Positions 23,424-36,972 of a stretch of DNA of 64,000 nucleotides are shown in pieces (position 1 is the stretch's first letter; every line of letters begins with the position of its first letter). The position numbers and the translations under genes are program-made. Below the pieces are notes generated by a model. It saw only the letters and a program-made list of their open reading frames with translations, had not been told where the DNA came from and made no database searches. The DNA is from Chlamydoabsidia padenii. Taxonomy: Eukaryota; Mucoromycota; Mucoromycetes; Mucorales; Cunninghamellaceae. The stretch is taken from assembly GCA_025330725.1 (NCBI GenBank), contig JAIWND010000047.1, forward strand, positions 1 to 64,000, given 5' to 3'.

Positions 23424-23990
23424 TAAGTATGAAGGTATAAAGGTATTCTTTTGTCTTTTGTACTCACATAACAATAACTCTTACTTTTTATATACCGATC
23501 AAAGTGCTTCTTTGGCTCTCTTGTTAATCCTCCATCAGAATGGTTGTCATGTACGTGGTATAAAGTACTCGATGCTCTTGCCTATCATAACTATCTTACG
23601 TCTTTTAAAATAATACACATTGTGCAGGCTTTAGATAAAAGGTAAAGAACAAAGGTGGGAATGCTCACTACGTCTCATTCGCAGCACCTTCACTAGGAAT
23701 GTGTATGCCACCGGTGCCTTGATCAAGTCAAGCTAATACATCAATCTGTCCTCACTTACTCTTGTTTTTTTTTTATATATCTTAAACCACGCTGTCCAAA
23801 GGTATAGAGAAGGAATATAAGCACAATCCTTTGACTCACACTTGTTTCTCATGGTATCCAATCTGCCACTGTTAATCCTGGAAGAAGTACATTACCCGTT
23901 GCTCTCATCAAGGCAATCATAATATATCATCGCTTACTCACTCTTTCTTTCTTTTATTTAACAGCATCCTGCCCAAAGGTGAAGAAGGGA
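23424..23990 (+). ncRNA. Candidate non-coding spliced unit, possible intronic snoRNA host
   Basis: A GTAAGT donor follows ATAGCATG at 23424. Very short exon-like pieces (GCTTTAGATAAAAG at about 23626-23639; CTGTCCAAAG at about 23794-23803; CATCCTGCCCAAAG at about 23972-23985) are each followed by GTAWAG or GTGAAG and mostly preceded by pyrimidine-rich tracts. The intervening sequences are related: the first and third both contain GTTAATCCT, later TGCTCT, and then ATCATAA. The second holds a stem AAGGTG/CACCTT enclosing GAATG/CATTC (23652-23690). This resembles a host gene with paralogous small RNAs in introns. No snoRNA boxes could be assigned with certainty. Confidence 0.3.
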
Positions 23991-24193
23991 AACAGCAAAA
24001 TGAAAGATTGCTATGGTTTTAGTATAGTGTTAGAGTAGCATTGTATAAATCCTAAAATGGGCATATCATTGAATAGTATAAATAGAATAATCATGCATCA
24101 ATAATATAAACATAAACTATTACTATTGACTAAATGATGGAAGGGGGGGGGCAAACGACGATGTCATGCCAACACCACGGCATTTTTGCGAGA

Positions 24194-24204
24194 CGGGATT
24201 TGAA
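24194..24204 (+). promoter_or_regulatory. CGGGATTTGAA motif upstream of the J-protein gene
   Basis: 66 nt before the ATG, gene-strand orientation CGGGATTTGAA. Confidence 0.5.
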
Positions 24205-24269
24205 AAAGGTCAAGTCCCTCTTATTCCAAAAAGCAAAAAAAAGCTTCTTTCTTTTTCTTCCCAGTGAAA

Positions 24270-25009
24270 ATGACGACACCTGATTTGGAAACCGATGCTG
24301 GTCTGGACAAGTACTTTTCCCAATCTGAAAAATACTTGGAAATAGATCGCGTGCTCGCCAGTTTCAAGCTGGATCCGTTTTGTATCTTGCAACTACCCTA
24401 TGGTACACCCGACCCGAAATCAGTCAAAATGGCCTACCGAAAGAAATCACTCCAAATTCATCCCGACAAGGTGGACCATCCTCAAGCCCAAGAAGCGTTT
24501 GCCAAACTAAAAAAAGCCGAAACGGATCTGGGTGATGCCACTCAACTCTCACTTTTACTTGATCTCATTCAAGAAGCCAAAGTGGACATGTTGAAGGAAA
24601 AGGGGGAAAAGATCAAGATGAAGGCAACCACCGGCAACGTGCCGTCTGTGGTGGACGATGACTTGTATCCTTATTTATCAACAGAACAGGGTCAGCGCGA
24701 TATTCAAACACGGTTGAAACAATTGTTGATTGAATTGGAACTTCGACGACGACGGCTCATGAAAAAGGATATGGAATCAGAAGGGGCTGAAGCAAGAAAA
24801 GTCGAATTGGCGGCCAAGGAACGGAAACGAAAGGCTGAAGAACAAAAGGAATGGGAAAATACAAGGGTGAGATAAAGAATCAAATACACACTCTAAATGA
24901 TATTAATACTGATATCTTTTATTCCATGTAGGAAACACGGGTTAATAGCTGGAGGGATTTCCAGAAAAAAGGTGCCAAGAAGAAAAAGGTCAAAAAGTCC
25001 ACTGCATAG
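24270..25009 (+). CDS. DNAJC8-type J-domain protein
   Basis: Two exons (24270-24866, 24932-25009) encode 224 residues. The J domain starts near residue 38: DPFCILQLPYGTPDPKSVKM, YRKKSLQIHPDKVDHPQAQE, with the HPD tripeptide intact, and AFAKLKKAETDL. The C-terminal half is a long charged helix (ELRRRRLMKKDMESEG...KERKRKAEEQKEWENTR) ending in a basic WRDFQKKGAKKKKVKK tail. This layout and length match human DNAJC8 and fission yeast Spf31, which associate with the spliceosome. The in-frame GTG upstream is not used; the ATG at 24270 is chosen. A CGGGATTTGAA motif precedes it. Confidence 0.88.
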
Positions 25010-25348
25010 GTAGATCACATAGTCTAGTTGGTCCTTTTAGTTTAGTTAACATTGTAAATAAATAAATAAAAAAATTGGTCTACTTTGTCCAGTTGTAATA
25101 TGGATATTACTACAATACAAGACTTTGAATTTTTTTTTTTTTAATATGATCTCTATATATAAAGGTAAACGTTTTAATTTGATTGTCATTTAAAAAAAAA
25201 CAAAAAAGACGAAATGTCATAAAAAGATGATGGGGGGTAATGAAGATACTAAAGAATATAAAAGAGGAGGGGGAAGAAGATTACATCAAATGAGAGAATA
25301 GATAAAGGGGGAGGGGTTATCACTAGTGATTACAAGCCAGTAGTTTGT

Positions 25349-26995
<1,647 letters not shown>

Positions 26996-27111
26996 GGTAG
27001 TGTGTATGGGGGTTAAAAAGAAAACAAAAAAGAGGGAAGAGCGGGAAAAGAAAGAAAAAAAAAGTTTTTTAGCCAGGTGGGATTACCGGTCTAATGATTT
27101 GCCGCATAATG

Positions 27112-27122
27112 TTCAAACCCCG
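27112..27122 (-). promoter_or_regulatory. TTCAAACCCCG motif upstream of IDH2
   Basis: On the gene strand CGGGGTTTGAA, about 117 nt before the ATG. Confidence 0.5.
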
Positions 27123-27835
27123 ATATTTCCCGTTTTTGATTGGACAACTCTTTTCTGCACAATAAATCGACATGGGAAGGCAAGATCATCAGAGAAAGTG
27201 TGGAAAAAAAAAAAGGTTCAGGAATCAATCGAGGGAATGATGCCTCATTAAATACAAAAGTCAATGAAAAGGGAAACCAATACAAGGCACACAAGTTGAG
27301 GCCGATTAGGTTAATGAACGCAGTGTGGGGTGTGGCCAGCCCGGAACGGTCGGGGCGGGAGTTAAATTTCGATCTGCATATGAATAGTTTGTTTCCAATT
27401 CATGATCTGTTGTTGCCACACATTATATACATATCCCTGTTTTGACATGTTTTATAGAATGTACTTTTTGTGGGTGTTGCATTAGTGACGCTGCATACAT
27501 AACTTTGAAGCAATTTCAAGCATCCCTTCCGTTAGTACTGTAAAAGTGACCAACGTTGATCCTCTTTTTGAACTGTGCCTATGACTCGACTATGATAGCT
27601 GTTCCAACAAGAAAAAAGAAATAGTAAAAAACAATGGTAAATGACACAAAGGTGATTTATCATGGAAAAGTATAATGATCATACATATGACTCATCTAGG
27701 TTTCCGGGTAGTATAGATCACGGCTATTTTAGGCACATGACAAAAGCCCGATAAAAGCTCTGTTCCAACAAGGGGAAAACTTCCTCTCTCTCTCTTTTGG
27801 ACCAAATACACTTTTTTTTTTTTTTTGTCTTTAAC
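27123..27835. other. Divergent intergenic region between IDH2 and the P450 gene
   Basis: No gene supported. A GC-rich island at 27333-27362 (GTGTGGCCAGCCCGGAACGG) stands out in A/T-rich DNA. The words CTGTTCCAACAAG recur at about 27600 and 27758. A T16 run ends just before the P450 start. Confidence 0.4.
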
Positions 27836-29729
27836 ATGAATCACATCATTGAGCAAGTCAACCATCAACTTTTCTCGGTCTCGAGAAAGAAAACAGCCTT
27901 TGTTACCATAGGTACGGCATTTTTGATCGTCTATTGGATCATCCAGAAACAAACAACACCACCCAAACATCTGCGACATTTGCCCCATATAAGTTTTTTC
28001 AAACATGTTCAAATGATGATCCAAAGACAGCCTTATGCTAATATATCGAAACAACTTGTCATGCCATTGATGCAACCAGACTCGGTGGGATATTTAAAGC
28101 CCGACTTTCTCGGCTGGACACTTCATATCACTCATCCAGAAGCAGCCAAGGAAGTATTTCTGAAATCGGGTAAGTTTATGATGTGACTTTATCTTTTTCT
28201 TTAACAATTTTTTTATATTTTATAGATCTTTACCCTAAAGCCAATGCTTTTAGAGAATCGGGAGAAACCTTTTTGATTACTTTTGTCGGGACTCAAAATA
28301 TTCTTTTTGCCACTGGAAAAGAAGAATGGTTGAAACATAGAAAGGTACTGTCATGTTTTTCTCTCTCTCTATGGTCACTGAAATTTTTTTTTTCAATTCT
28401 AGTTGGTCAATCCTGCTTTCCACAAATCCATGCCTATCACACTCTTTTCCTCTCTGACTCACAAAGTATTTCAAGTACTGGATCGAACAAACGAAACACC
28501 TATTGATGCCACTTTATTGATGGGCAAATTCACGTTGGAAGCCATTGGTGCTGCAGGGTTTGGGTAAGAAAATTGCCTTTTCGGAATAGTTCAACTCCCG
28601 CTCAGGGGGCGAGAAAAAAAAAGGACCCCGATTTTTTTTTTTTCTGACTCTTTTTTTTTTTTTTTTCAGGTTTGACTTTGATGCTATTCTTAATGAAGAC
28701 AGCGAATGGGTCAAGATCTATGAAGGTATCAAGAAAGGGTTGATGAATCCCTTCTTCTTCCTCTTCCCTTGGTTGGAACTGCACTTTCTTTGGCTATTCC
28801 CTAAACGACAAGAACAGCACACGCTTGTACATCGATTCCATGCCATGTTGGATAATGTGATTGAAAACAAGCGACGATTATTACAACAACAAGGTGGAAA
28901 AGATGCGATTGATACTGCGGATAAAGATATACTGACATTGATGTTGGAAGGTGAATTATCTGGTGAAGGCGCTCTGACGAACGAAGAACTCAAAAGCAAC
29001 CTGAACATCTTCTTCCTTGGTAAATGTGTTTGTGTCTTGTAAATGATAAAGTAAACTAACCCGTCCTCTGTTAGCTGGACATGATACAACTGCCAATGCA
29101 TTGGCGTTTGCAATTCATGCATTAGCGCGCGATCCAGAATTACAACAACAAGCCCGAAATGAAGCCATCTCTGTCCTTGGTGATGCACCTAAAGATATCA
29201 CGCCCACCCGACAAGAACTCTCACAACTTGCTTTCATCGATCACATCATCAAGGAAACGCTACGACTCAACGCTCCTGCCATTACTGGCATTCCTCGGGT
29301 GGTGACAAGCGATACCATGTTGGCAGATCATACGTGGCTCCCTCAAGGTACACCGGTCGTTGTCAATACATATGATCTTCATCATAATCCTCATGTATGG
29401 GATCATCCCGACACGTTTGATCCCTCTCGATTCGCTCCTGGCGGTGAGGCGGAACAAAAGACGGGAATGCCTTGGGTGCCTTTTTATTACGGTCAACGGA
29501 TGTGTATTGGGATGCAATTCAGTTTGGCAGAACAACGAGTGATGCTCTCTAGTCTTTGTAAGTTTATCTTGGTGGAGAATCCGATGATGACTTATTTACC
29601 TTTTGTTTAGTGCGAAAATATGAATGGTGGCTACCAGAAGATTCTATACACAAGGAAAACGTGATTACTGGCAACATTGGAATACTATCACCAAATGATC
29701 TAAAGGTTATTTTTAAAAGGCGATATTAG
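27836..29729 (+). CDS. Cytochrome P450 monooxygenase
   Basis: Six exons (27836-28169, 28226-28344, 28403-28563, 28670-29019, 29075-29557, 29611-29729) give 521 residues. An N-terminal membrane anchor (TAFVTIGTAFLIVYWIIQ) is followed by the I-helix AGHDTTANALAFAIHA, the K-helix ExxR in IKETLRLNAP, DTFDPSRFAPGG, and the heme-binding signature FYYGQRMCIGMQF with the Cys ligand. It is an ER-anchored class II enzyme needing a reductase. The substrate cannot be told from sequence; no biosynthetic cluster surrounds it, which favours a xenobiotic or lipid role. All signatures are intact. Confidence 0.93.
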
Positions 29730-29755
29730 TTTAGCATTAAATAGTAGTTGTATGT

Positions 29756-29791
<36 letters not shown>

Positions 29792-30196
29792 GTGGTTATA
29801 AATGATATATGCGCATTTGTGCAGGATACCCTTTATTGACAGGAGACCTGACCTCCTCAGGATGGGATACATAGATTTGATACAAACACACACACATATA
29901 TATATAAGACCGCCTTCACATACATACACAAAAAACAGATTCTTTATTGAGTGTTTTTTTAATAATAATAAAAAAGCCATCAAAAACACAATATAAAAAT
30001 ACAAATCGGGTTAAAGGAAGGGAGAGGAAGAAAAAATCATTAATAATATGCCATAATAAAAAGTAATAATAATAATAATAGTAATAATAGTAATAATAAT
30101 AAGCAAAAAGGATAAAGATACATACTATAATAAAAAGTGGACAATGGTAATCAGATCATCCTACAAAGACAAAGTGGTTTCCATACCTCCTCCCAT
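29730..30196. repeat. Convergent 3' region with AAT microsatellites
   Basis: An (ATA)n run at about 29760-29788 and irregular AATAATAGT repeats at 30064-30101. Both neighbouring genes end here, so polyadenylation signals on each strand overlap the repeats. Confidence 0.7.
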
Positions 30197-30794
30197 CTAG
30201 TCACTTGCACCCAATTCATCGATTTCCTCGTCCACACCAAAAAAGTGAGGAGGTCCAGCCGTTTGTTCATCATCGTCGTCATCCAATTCCAATTCGTCAA
30301 TCCCGTCATCCTCCTTGTTCATCATCGAGTCGTCCTTTGCTGCTACTGCTTTTGCAGCTGCTCCTTTCCGGTTAGCATTCCCCATTTGTTCCAAATTACC
30401 CCGTTTCTTTTGTGCCGCTGCCATGACCCCTTTTGCCGCCTTGGGTTCCATTTCTTCAAAAGGTTGCCATACATAATCTTGTAATTCCATAGCACCAGGT
30501 AAATCTTGAATCATCTTTGCAATGGTAGGATGTTTAAACCCATAATAATCAGGTCCTGATGCTGAATTGGAATGATCACGCTGTCGAATTTCATTGGATC
30601 TTCGCACCACCACTGTCCATGCCCCAGTAGCAGAGTTGGCGATGATGGGTTGACCGGGCATATCTGCTGCTTCCACATGGAATCGAGGTCCATCGCCACC
30701 GTCCACTATAGTTGAAGTGACCACTGTATTCTTTGTTGGATCCACCATACTAGGATACGTTCTATTAAAGAGAGCAAGATGAATTATACAAGGT

Positions 30795-30827
<33 letters not shown>

Positions 30828-31651
30828 ATTACCTGCTGACTGTATAACCCACCGGGAATATATATCGTTCGTTATGGAATGCTTCACGATGAGGTTCAAT
30901 AGATCCAAGTTTCAAGACAGTCAAGACTCCGATTTGCTGTGGTAACTTTGGATTTCCATCCTCGTCTCGTTCGATAGGTTGGACGCGGCGTGTTTTCGCT
31001 GGGACTTTGGATAATTTCGATCGTTTGGGCGGCGCTGACACTACCGTGGCCGTTTGATCAGTACTACCAGGTGATGCTGATTGGTTGGGTTCCTTTTTGA
31101 TACGTCGTCCTTGCTGTTTCCGGGGCTTTGATCGTATTTTATTGGGCTTGATGTCATTTTTACCTAAAAGAATACATACAATGAATCATGGGTATCTGTT
31201 ATATAGTTTTTTTTTTTTTTTATACCTTCATTTTCTTTACTAGAGTCATTATCAGATAATTCGCTTAAAAGGTCGTCACTATCATCCAATGATACCGTAT
31301 GTTCCATACGAGCAATACTATCCAACAAGAGACTACCAAAAAGTGTTGTGAGTCTAGGAAGATTTTGGTCATGATTCACTTACTTTCTTTCATAGGTCAA
31401 AGACTTGATCTTCTTTCGAGTGTTTTCATATTCTTTCACCATTTGATCGTTAGTCTATGTTCAAAAGAAGAGTAGTTATTATAAGAGATGGATTCTTCGT
31501 CATTGGGGGTGGGGGTCTTTGAACAAACCCCCACCCATAACTGACTTACCCCAATAATATCACGTAATTTTCGTTTCAACTTTTTATACTTGTCTTCGCT
31601 GAATGAGGATAGTTGATTGTGGGTTGGTGTCGAAGATTGTGGGGAGGCCAT
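30197..31651 (-). CDS. FYRN/FYRC-domain protein, TBRG1-like
   Basis: The protein starts MASPQSSTPTHNQLSSF with a basic coiled region (KYKKLKRKLRD). A middle part is basic and disordered (KPRKQQGRRIKKEPNQ). Then comes the FYRN half, QIGVLTVLKLGSIE...HNERYIFPVGYTVSR, and, after an intron, the FYRC half, GGDGPRFHVEAADMPGQPII, TGAWTVVVRRSNEIR and SGPDYYGFKHPTIAKMIQDL. FYR modules occur in MLL/Trithorax and TBRG1 chromatin proteins. With no SET, PHD or JmjC domain visible, the TBRG1-like, histone-associated type fits best. The tail is very acidic. A nuclear role is inferred. Confidence 0.82.
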
Positions 31652-31858
31652 GTTTGATTAATCAAGTTGTAAAGGAATTAGGGGATAAAGAAGAAGAGTG
31701 GGAGTAAAGTATATGGATTAAGTGTACAAGTGGATCAAATAAAAAGAAGACCGAGACTTCCGTTCAAATAAATAAATAAATAAAAAAAGGTATCAAAGAA
31801 TTAAAAAGAAGTTGAACTCACTCTAATTTCCTCGTTTTTTTTTTTTGTGCTGTTGGTT

Positions 31859-31869
31859 TTCAAATCCCG
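31859..31869 (-). promoter_or_regulatory. TTCAAATCCCG motif upstream of the FYR gene
   Basis: On the gene strand CGGGATTTGAA, about 208 nt before the ATG; CATGTAA follows on the plus strand. Confidence 0.4.
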
Positions 31870-32468
31870 CACATGTAACCCATAAATGGATGAAACCATA
31901 TATCCTTGCTGAAGAGCGCCCTCATGACGAAATAACCTTTATTGACATCAAAAGGTATACACATTGTATTTCTCTTGTAAGACGAGGGTAATAGTGTGTA
32001 GGTACATATACACGGAAATATATTATATGATATGTATACCGTAGAGCATAGCATGTTGAAAAGAGTTGTTTATTTATTTCAAATGACAAACATACTACCA
32101 AGCTGGTTGATACAACAATTCTATTCTAAATGTAATAGTAAAAAAGTCATGTCCTTTCGACAAGAGTAATCGACTATGTATTACCAAAAATAAAGTCCGA
32201 TTAGTCGACATCATCGCTATACTGCATTTTTGGCCAATGGATGCATAAATACAAAGGGGCGCCTATAAAAGTAATGGTGAGATGACTATATAGTGATAGA
32301 TTGAATATTTAATGACACCAAGATGTTAAATATATATATATATGTATATATAAAGAAGAGGAAATGAATGGGACTATTCAAAGGTGAAGAGCCGGTAAGA
32401 CAAGTAGATAAGAAAGTCAATAAATATATGGATGGAGCAAGTGATGTTGATCAAGGAAATCTATACTA
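31870..32468. other. Intergenic stretch, no gene seen
   Basis: A/T-rich, with a (TA)n tract at about 32331-32352 close to the 3' end of the Tup1 gene. Confidence 0.4.
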
Positions 32469-34885
32469 CTAGGGTAAGGGATCGTAGCTCCAGATACGGG
32501 CACGACTGTCACCAGATCCAGTAGCGAATAGAGGTCGTCCATTCGGACTTACAGCAACAGATATCACTATGTATATATAAATATTAAAAGGTAAGTAACA
32601 AAGGTATATCCCCTCTTGTTTTCAAGTAAACTTTACCAGAGTTTTTATGTCCTTGAAGCATAAATTGTGTTTGACCAGTCCTAGGATCCCAGAATTGGAC
32701 ACCACGATCCTTTGAGCCCGAAACCACCCAGTTGCCATCCGGAGTACATGCCACCGACAAGACAAAATCCTAACCAACCAATCCCCACTTCAAATGTCAG
32801 CTTCTTTCTTGTTCATCATTATCATTTTCCCTTACCTTGTGTCCAACAAATGTCATTTTACATTGATTCCTTGTTCGATCCCCACCATACCCAGCCTTTC
32901 CACCACCGAGTTGCCATAATTTCAACGTCTTGTCCAAACTGCCACTGAGAAGCGTATGTCCATCAGGCATAAATGCTACCGAGTACACACTATCTTTGTG
33001 TCCTTCCAATTGTTCCAATAGTTTTCCATCGTAAGCATCCCATACACGCACCATTTTATCCAAACTACCCGCCGCCACCAATCGACTGTCGGGAGAGATG
33101 GCAACACTAGTGACGCCAGGATCCTTTTGATCATTATCCTTGATGACCAATGTATGAAGCAAGGAACCATCCGCCATGTCCCATATCCTTGCCGTTCGGT
33201 CTCCTGATCCAGATACCACGATGCGACCATCACGACTAAAGTCCAAAGAGTAAATGTCTTGTTCGTGACCAGTTAATTTAAATCGAATACGTCTTTGAGC
33301 AATGTCCCAAATCTAATATAAAAGAGGTTTTAATTATATCTATACTTTATGTCTTCCCTACTTACCCTAATTTGCTTGTCTTCTGCGCCAGTAGCCAAAT
33401 ACTTGCCATCAGGACTGAAACATACAGAGCGGATATATAAATCACCATCCTTGGACACATTGTCGTCTTGAAGCACACTATCAAGTTTGTAATAATGTCA
33501 GTTACTCTATATACTACATCGTTTCCATTTACCTTATCCTTTGTGCGGTGTTGACATCATAAATAAAAGTGGCACGATTGCATCCGGTGGCCATATATCT
33601 ACCATCATGACTAAACTTGACACAACAAACCACACTAGAGTGTTCCAACGTGTGCACCAAATCCACTGTGAGATAACGAGGAGTCTTTGGGTTAAATCTA
33701 CATATAAAATGGATCCAGTAAGTAAAATGTATCTTTATATTCCATCCACCCCCCCCTTTTACTTACAATGCAAACCAGTCTTGACCTTCTACCTTCATAT
33801 TAGCAGGTACACTTTCAGGATCAATATCTGCCAAGGTACCCACGGCATGATTTACCGTAGGGCTCTTGGACGAGAGACCAGGACGACCTCCAGGAGCCAT
33901 GACTTGTGGATTCTGAGGTGGGTATGGTGGAGGACCAGGTTTACGTTTGATGTCTTTTGTCGGTAAGGGTGCTGACTGAGCCACAGGAGTCCCCGTTTTT
34001 TGTTGAGGAGGTACATAAGAAGAATAGGCTAAAAAACAACAACAACACTACTTTAGCAAATCAATGTTGATTGTTATCAATCAAGACTTACGAGGTGCAC
34101 TGGCAGAAGCATCTATTTCGTAAAATAAATAATAAAGTCAAGTTCGATGATTACATTATCTTGATTTATAGTATTACTTACTGTGATTCATTGCTGGTGA
34201 GCCATTCATGTAACCAGGAGGAGGACCAGGAGGAGCATAACCAGGATGATGAGATGGTTCACCCATCTGAGGAGGAGCCACTAAACCAGGAGAATTACCT
34301 TGATTATTACCTTGTGCATTCATAATACCATCAAAATAATTTGATCCTGGTCCAATATTTGGTGGTGGGTGTGAAGAAGGATGTCCAAGGTTGGCGGGGC
34401 TTGATGACATGGGTGCCATCGGAGGATGACTTGAAGACGACCGTGATTGAACTTGTTCCAGTTGTTGTCTTAATCGAGAGATTTCTTCTTCGTACCTATC
34501 AATGATATAAAAAATAAAAAAAAAAGAGTTACTTGTAAGTATCACTTGCCCCCTCCTAAACCCTTGACATCCTACTTACTGCTTTTTAAGATTTTGTTGT
34601 GTGCGTTCCAGTTCCAACAAGTTTTGTTGAAAAGTCGACATTTCTTGTATTTGTGAATTCACTATGGCAGTATCAAAAGAGAATAGGAGGATCAGTTAGT
34701 AAAGGAGATCTCACGTCAATTTTGACCTGTCATCACCTACTTTTATGTTCAAATTCGTCCCGTTGTGATTTGCATATAAACGCTTCTTGAGTTAGTTGAT
34801 CAAATTCGTTCCGAATAGAGTCTAGCATTTCGACAAACCGGTTGACGGGAGAAGGTACCATTGGACGATGATTATATACCGACAT
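32469..34885 (-). CDS. TUP1: Tup1 general transcriptional co-repressor
   Basis: The N-terminus ([36 protein letters not shown]) and the following coiled coil ([15 protein letters not shown]) form the Tup1 tetramerisation domain that contacts Ssn6/Cyc8. A Pro/Gly/Ser-rich linker follows. After [20 protein letters not shown] the protein has seven WD40 repeats, e.g. [58 protein letters not shown] and [19 protein letters not shown], ending IWSYDPLP. It represses many genes in the nucleus through DNA-bound factors and histone contacts. About nine short introns interrupt it. Length and domain order are normal. Confidence 0.95.
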
Positions 34886-36720
34886 GTCTGTTAATCGTTA
34901 AAAAAATAGTCTTGTTGCTGATGAATGTAAAAAATGAGAAGTGTTTACTATAAAAATGTGGTATTGCGTTAGTTTATTTGTTTATATGTTTTGTTTATTT
35001 ATTTGTTTGTTTTTTGAGAAAAGAAAATAAAATGAGTGTAAAGTAAACCAAAGGTAAATACGCGTATTCCATATACTTTTTTTTAAAAATAAAAAAAACT
35101 TACCAAAGGGCTTTTTTTTCAATGTAATCCGTTTTTAGATCCAAGTGTTAGGAGAAAGAGAGAGAGAGATACAATTAGTATATTCCAATAGTCTTGTTGC
35201 CGTTATCCACGTTTTGATAGAAGGAAATGATAATAAAGAAGAAGCGATGTGATAAGGAAAAGAGAAGGAAAAAAAAAAGGAGACGGGACAAGCCAGCAAG
35301 AAGAAAAAAAGGTCGGCGATTGAATATGTGTGTAACCCCCATTGATCCATTCCATTTGATGGAAGAGACACCCGCCCACACCGTCCATACACATGAATTT
35401 CATATCATTTAAACAAATCACATACTCCTCTTTTAAACAAAGTACGTATACAACAACAACAACAATAAAAAGTATTTATTATAATAGGATAGTAAAATAA
35501 TAGGTATTGTTTCGGATAAAAGGAGATATAAGGTACCTATGGATGAAGAAGGGGGGATATTCTAATAGGATCTTGATGCAACTTACAAAAAGGTTGGTTT
35601 ATTTACTTTTTTTTTTAATTGCTTGCAGTCATTACTGGTGACGCTTCCTCTAACATTCAAGTGCTCAGGTGAGAGCCACACATAGAGTAGAGTGATACTT
35701 GCCAACGCGGCACACATTCCTTATCTATTATTGAAAAAAAATTAGTATAGCCCCCCCCCTCATGTTGATAGGTAGATCATCCTCTTTTTTTTTCTTTTAC
35801 CTTGACACCCTCGACGAATGCCTTTATATAGGAATAGACATGTCAATCAAGTATTGATACCAAAAGAACAAGTACCCCTCCCCAAAGATGGTATGTTATT
35901 GTTGTCACATTTTGTTGGACCCTGATACCGGCATGATATTAATAAAGCTTGCTTGGTGAATGGTTTTTTAATAACAGGAGTAAGGTATCAAATGCAGGTT
36001 GATGAGATGCGCTACAAATTGGTGTAGATGGTGTTGCCTTGGCGATCGCATAGCCATTGTTTGCTACCAAAGACAAGTGCTGTATATGAAAAAACAACAA
36101 AGAGTGTAAGTAGTTTCCCATAAAATATCTTGTCTTTATTTTTATTTTTTTAATTAAAAATAGGGAAAGAGAGAGAATAAGACTTGGCGGATCTGAGTGT
36201 TCTACTTTTTCTGGCCTCAAGCGCTCTTTCAAATATTCATAGCGGCATGATAAGACAATCACTTTTTTTTTTTTTTTTTTTTGGAATCAAATGTCAACCA
36301 AAGTAGGCTTGGTCACCCACATTGAATGAATGATGATGCGGGAGCGGGACATTCACATAAAGGTATATAGTATCATAAAATACCATTGTGGGATAAGCAC
36401 TTGTTTGACTATCTTTTATAGGATGTTTTTGGAAACCATCATTTTGATTTGTCGATGCTGGGATTAAAACCTCTTTCTTTTCACATGAAAAAAACAAAAC
36501 AAAAAAAGGTGCCATGCTTTGTGGATCTGACAAGCAGTGATGTCAATGTGATGCTTTGTCATTTAGTCTGAGTTCTTATTAGTACTTTGATCAGGTACAA
36601 AAAAGGGGAGGATGATCCATTGGTAGTGATACAATTCAAATCCCGATAGTCCCCCACATTCTACCTTTTTTTTCTACTTTATCATCCTACCTTTATTTAT
36701 ATATGTACCCGAAAAACATT

Positions 36721-36752
<32 letters not shown>

Positions 36753-36972
36753 CAGTAAGGATTTATATAGTACCCGTGAGCTATTGGTTTTATCTGGTAG
36801 ATAAAGTCGAACCACATCATCATGTGGATGGTAGATTTGCATGTGAAAAAGTAAAGGTGACACAGGCACGTTACTATAAAGCTCCCCGCAATTTTTTTTT
36901 TCAGTCGGCTTGTCATTCCCCCTTCTTCTTTTTTCTTTTTATTTCATTTTATAAAAACACCTTTGCTCCACA
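34886..36972. other. 2.1-kb stretch without a confident gene
   Basis: Purine-rich plus-strand low complexity at 35220-35315 produces several spurious frames. Between about 35590 and 36262 the minus strand shows exon-like blocks bounded by possible splice sites, e.g. TATACAG then an open block containing NNGYAIAKATPSTPICSASH, ending at 35939. A minus frame 36294-36510 also stands alone. TTCAAATCCCG lies at 36634-36644 and a (TA)n tract at 36721-36752. One small spliced minus-strand gene is possible but unproven. Confidence 0.35.

Noticed and set aside
35135..35421. Overlapping frames with many Ser/Phe/Leu on the minus strand
   Set aside because: They derive from a purine-rich low-complexity stretch and show no domain or splice support.
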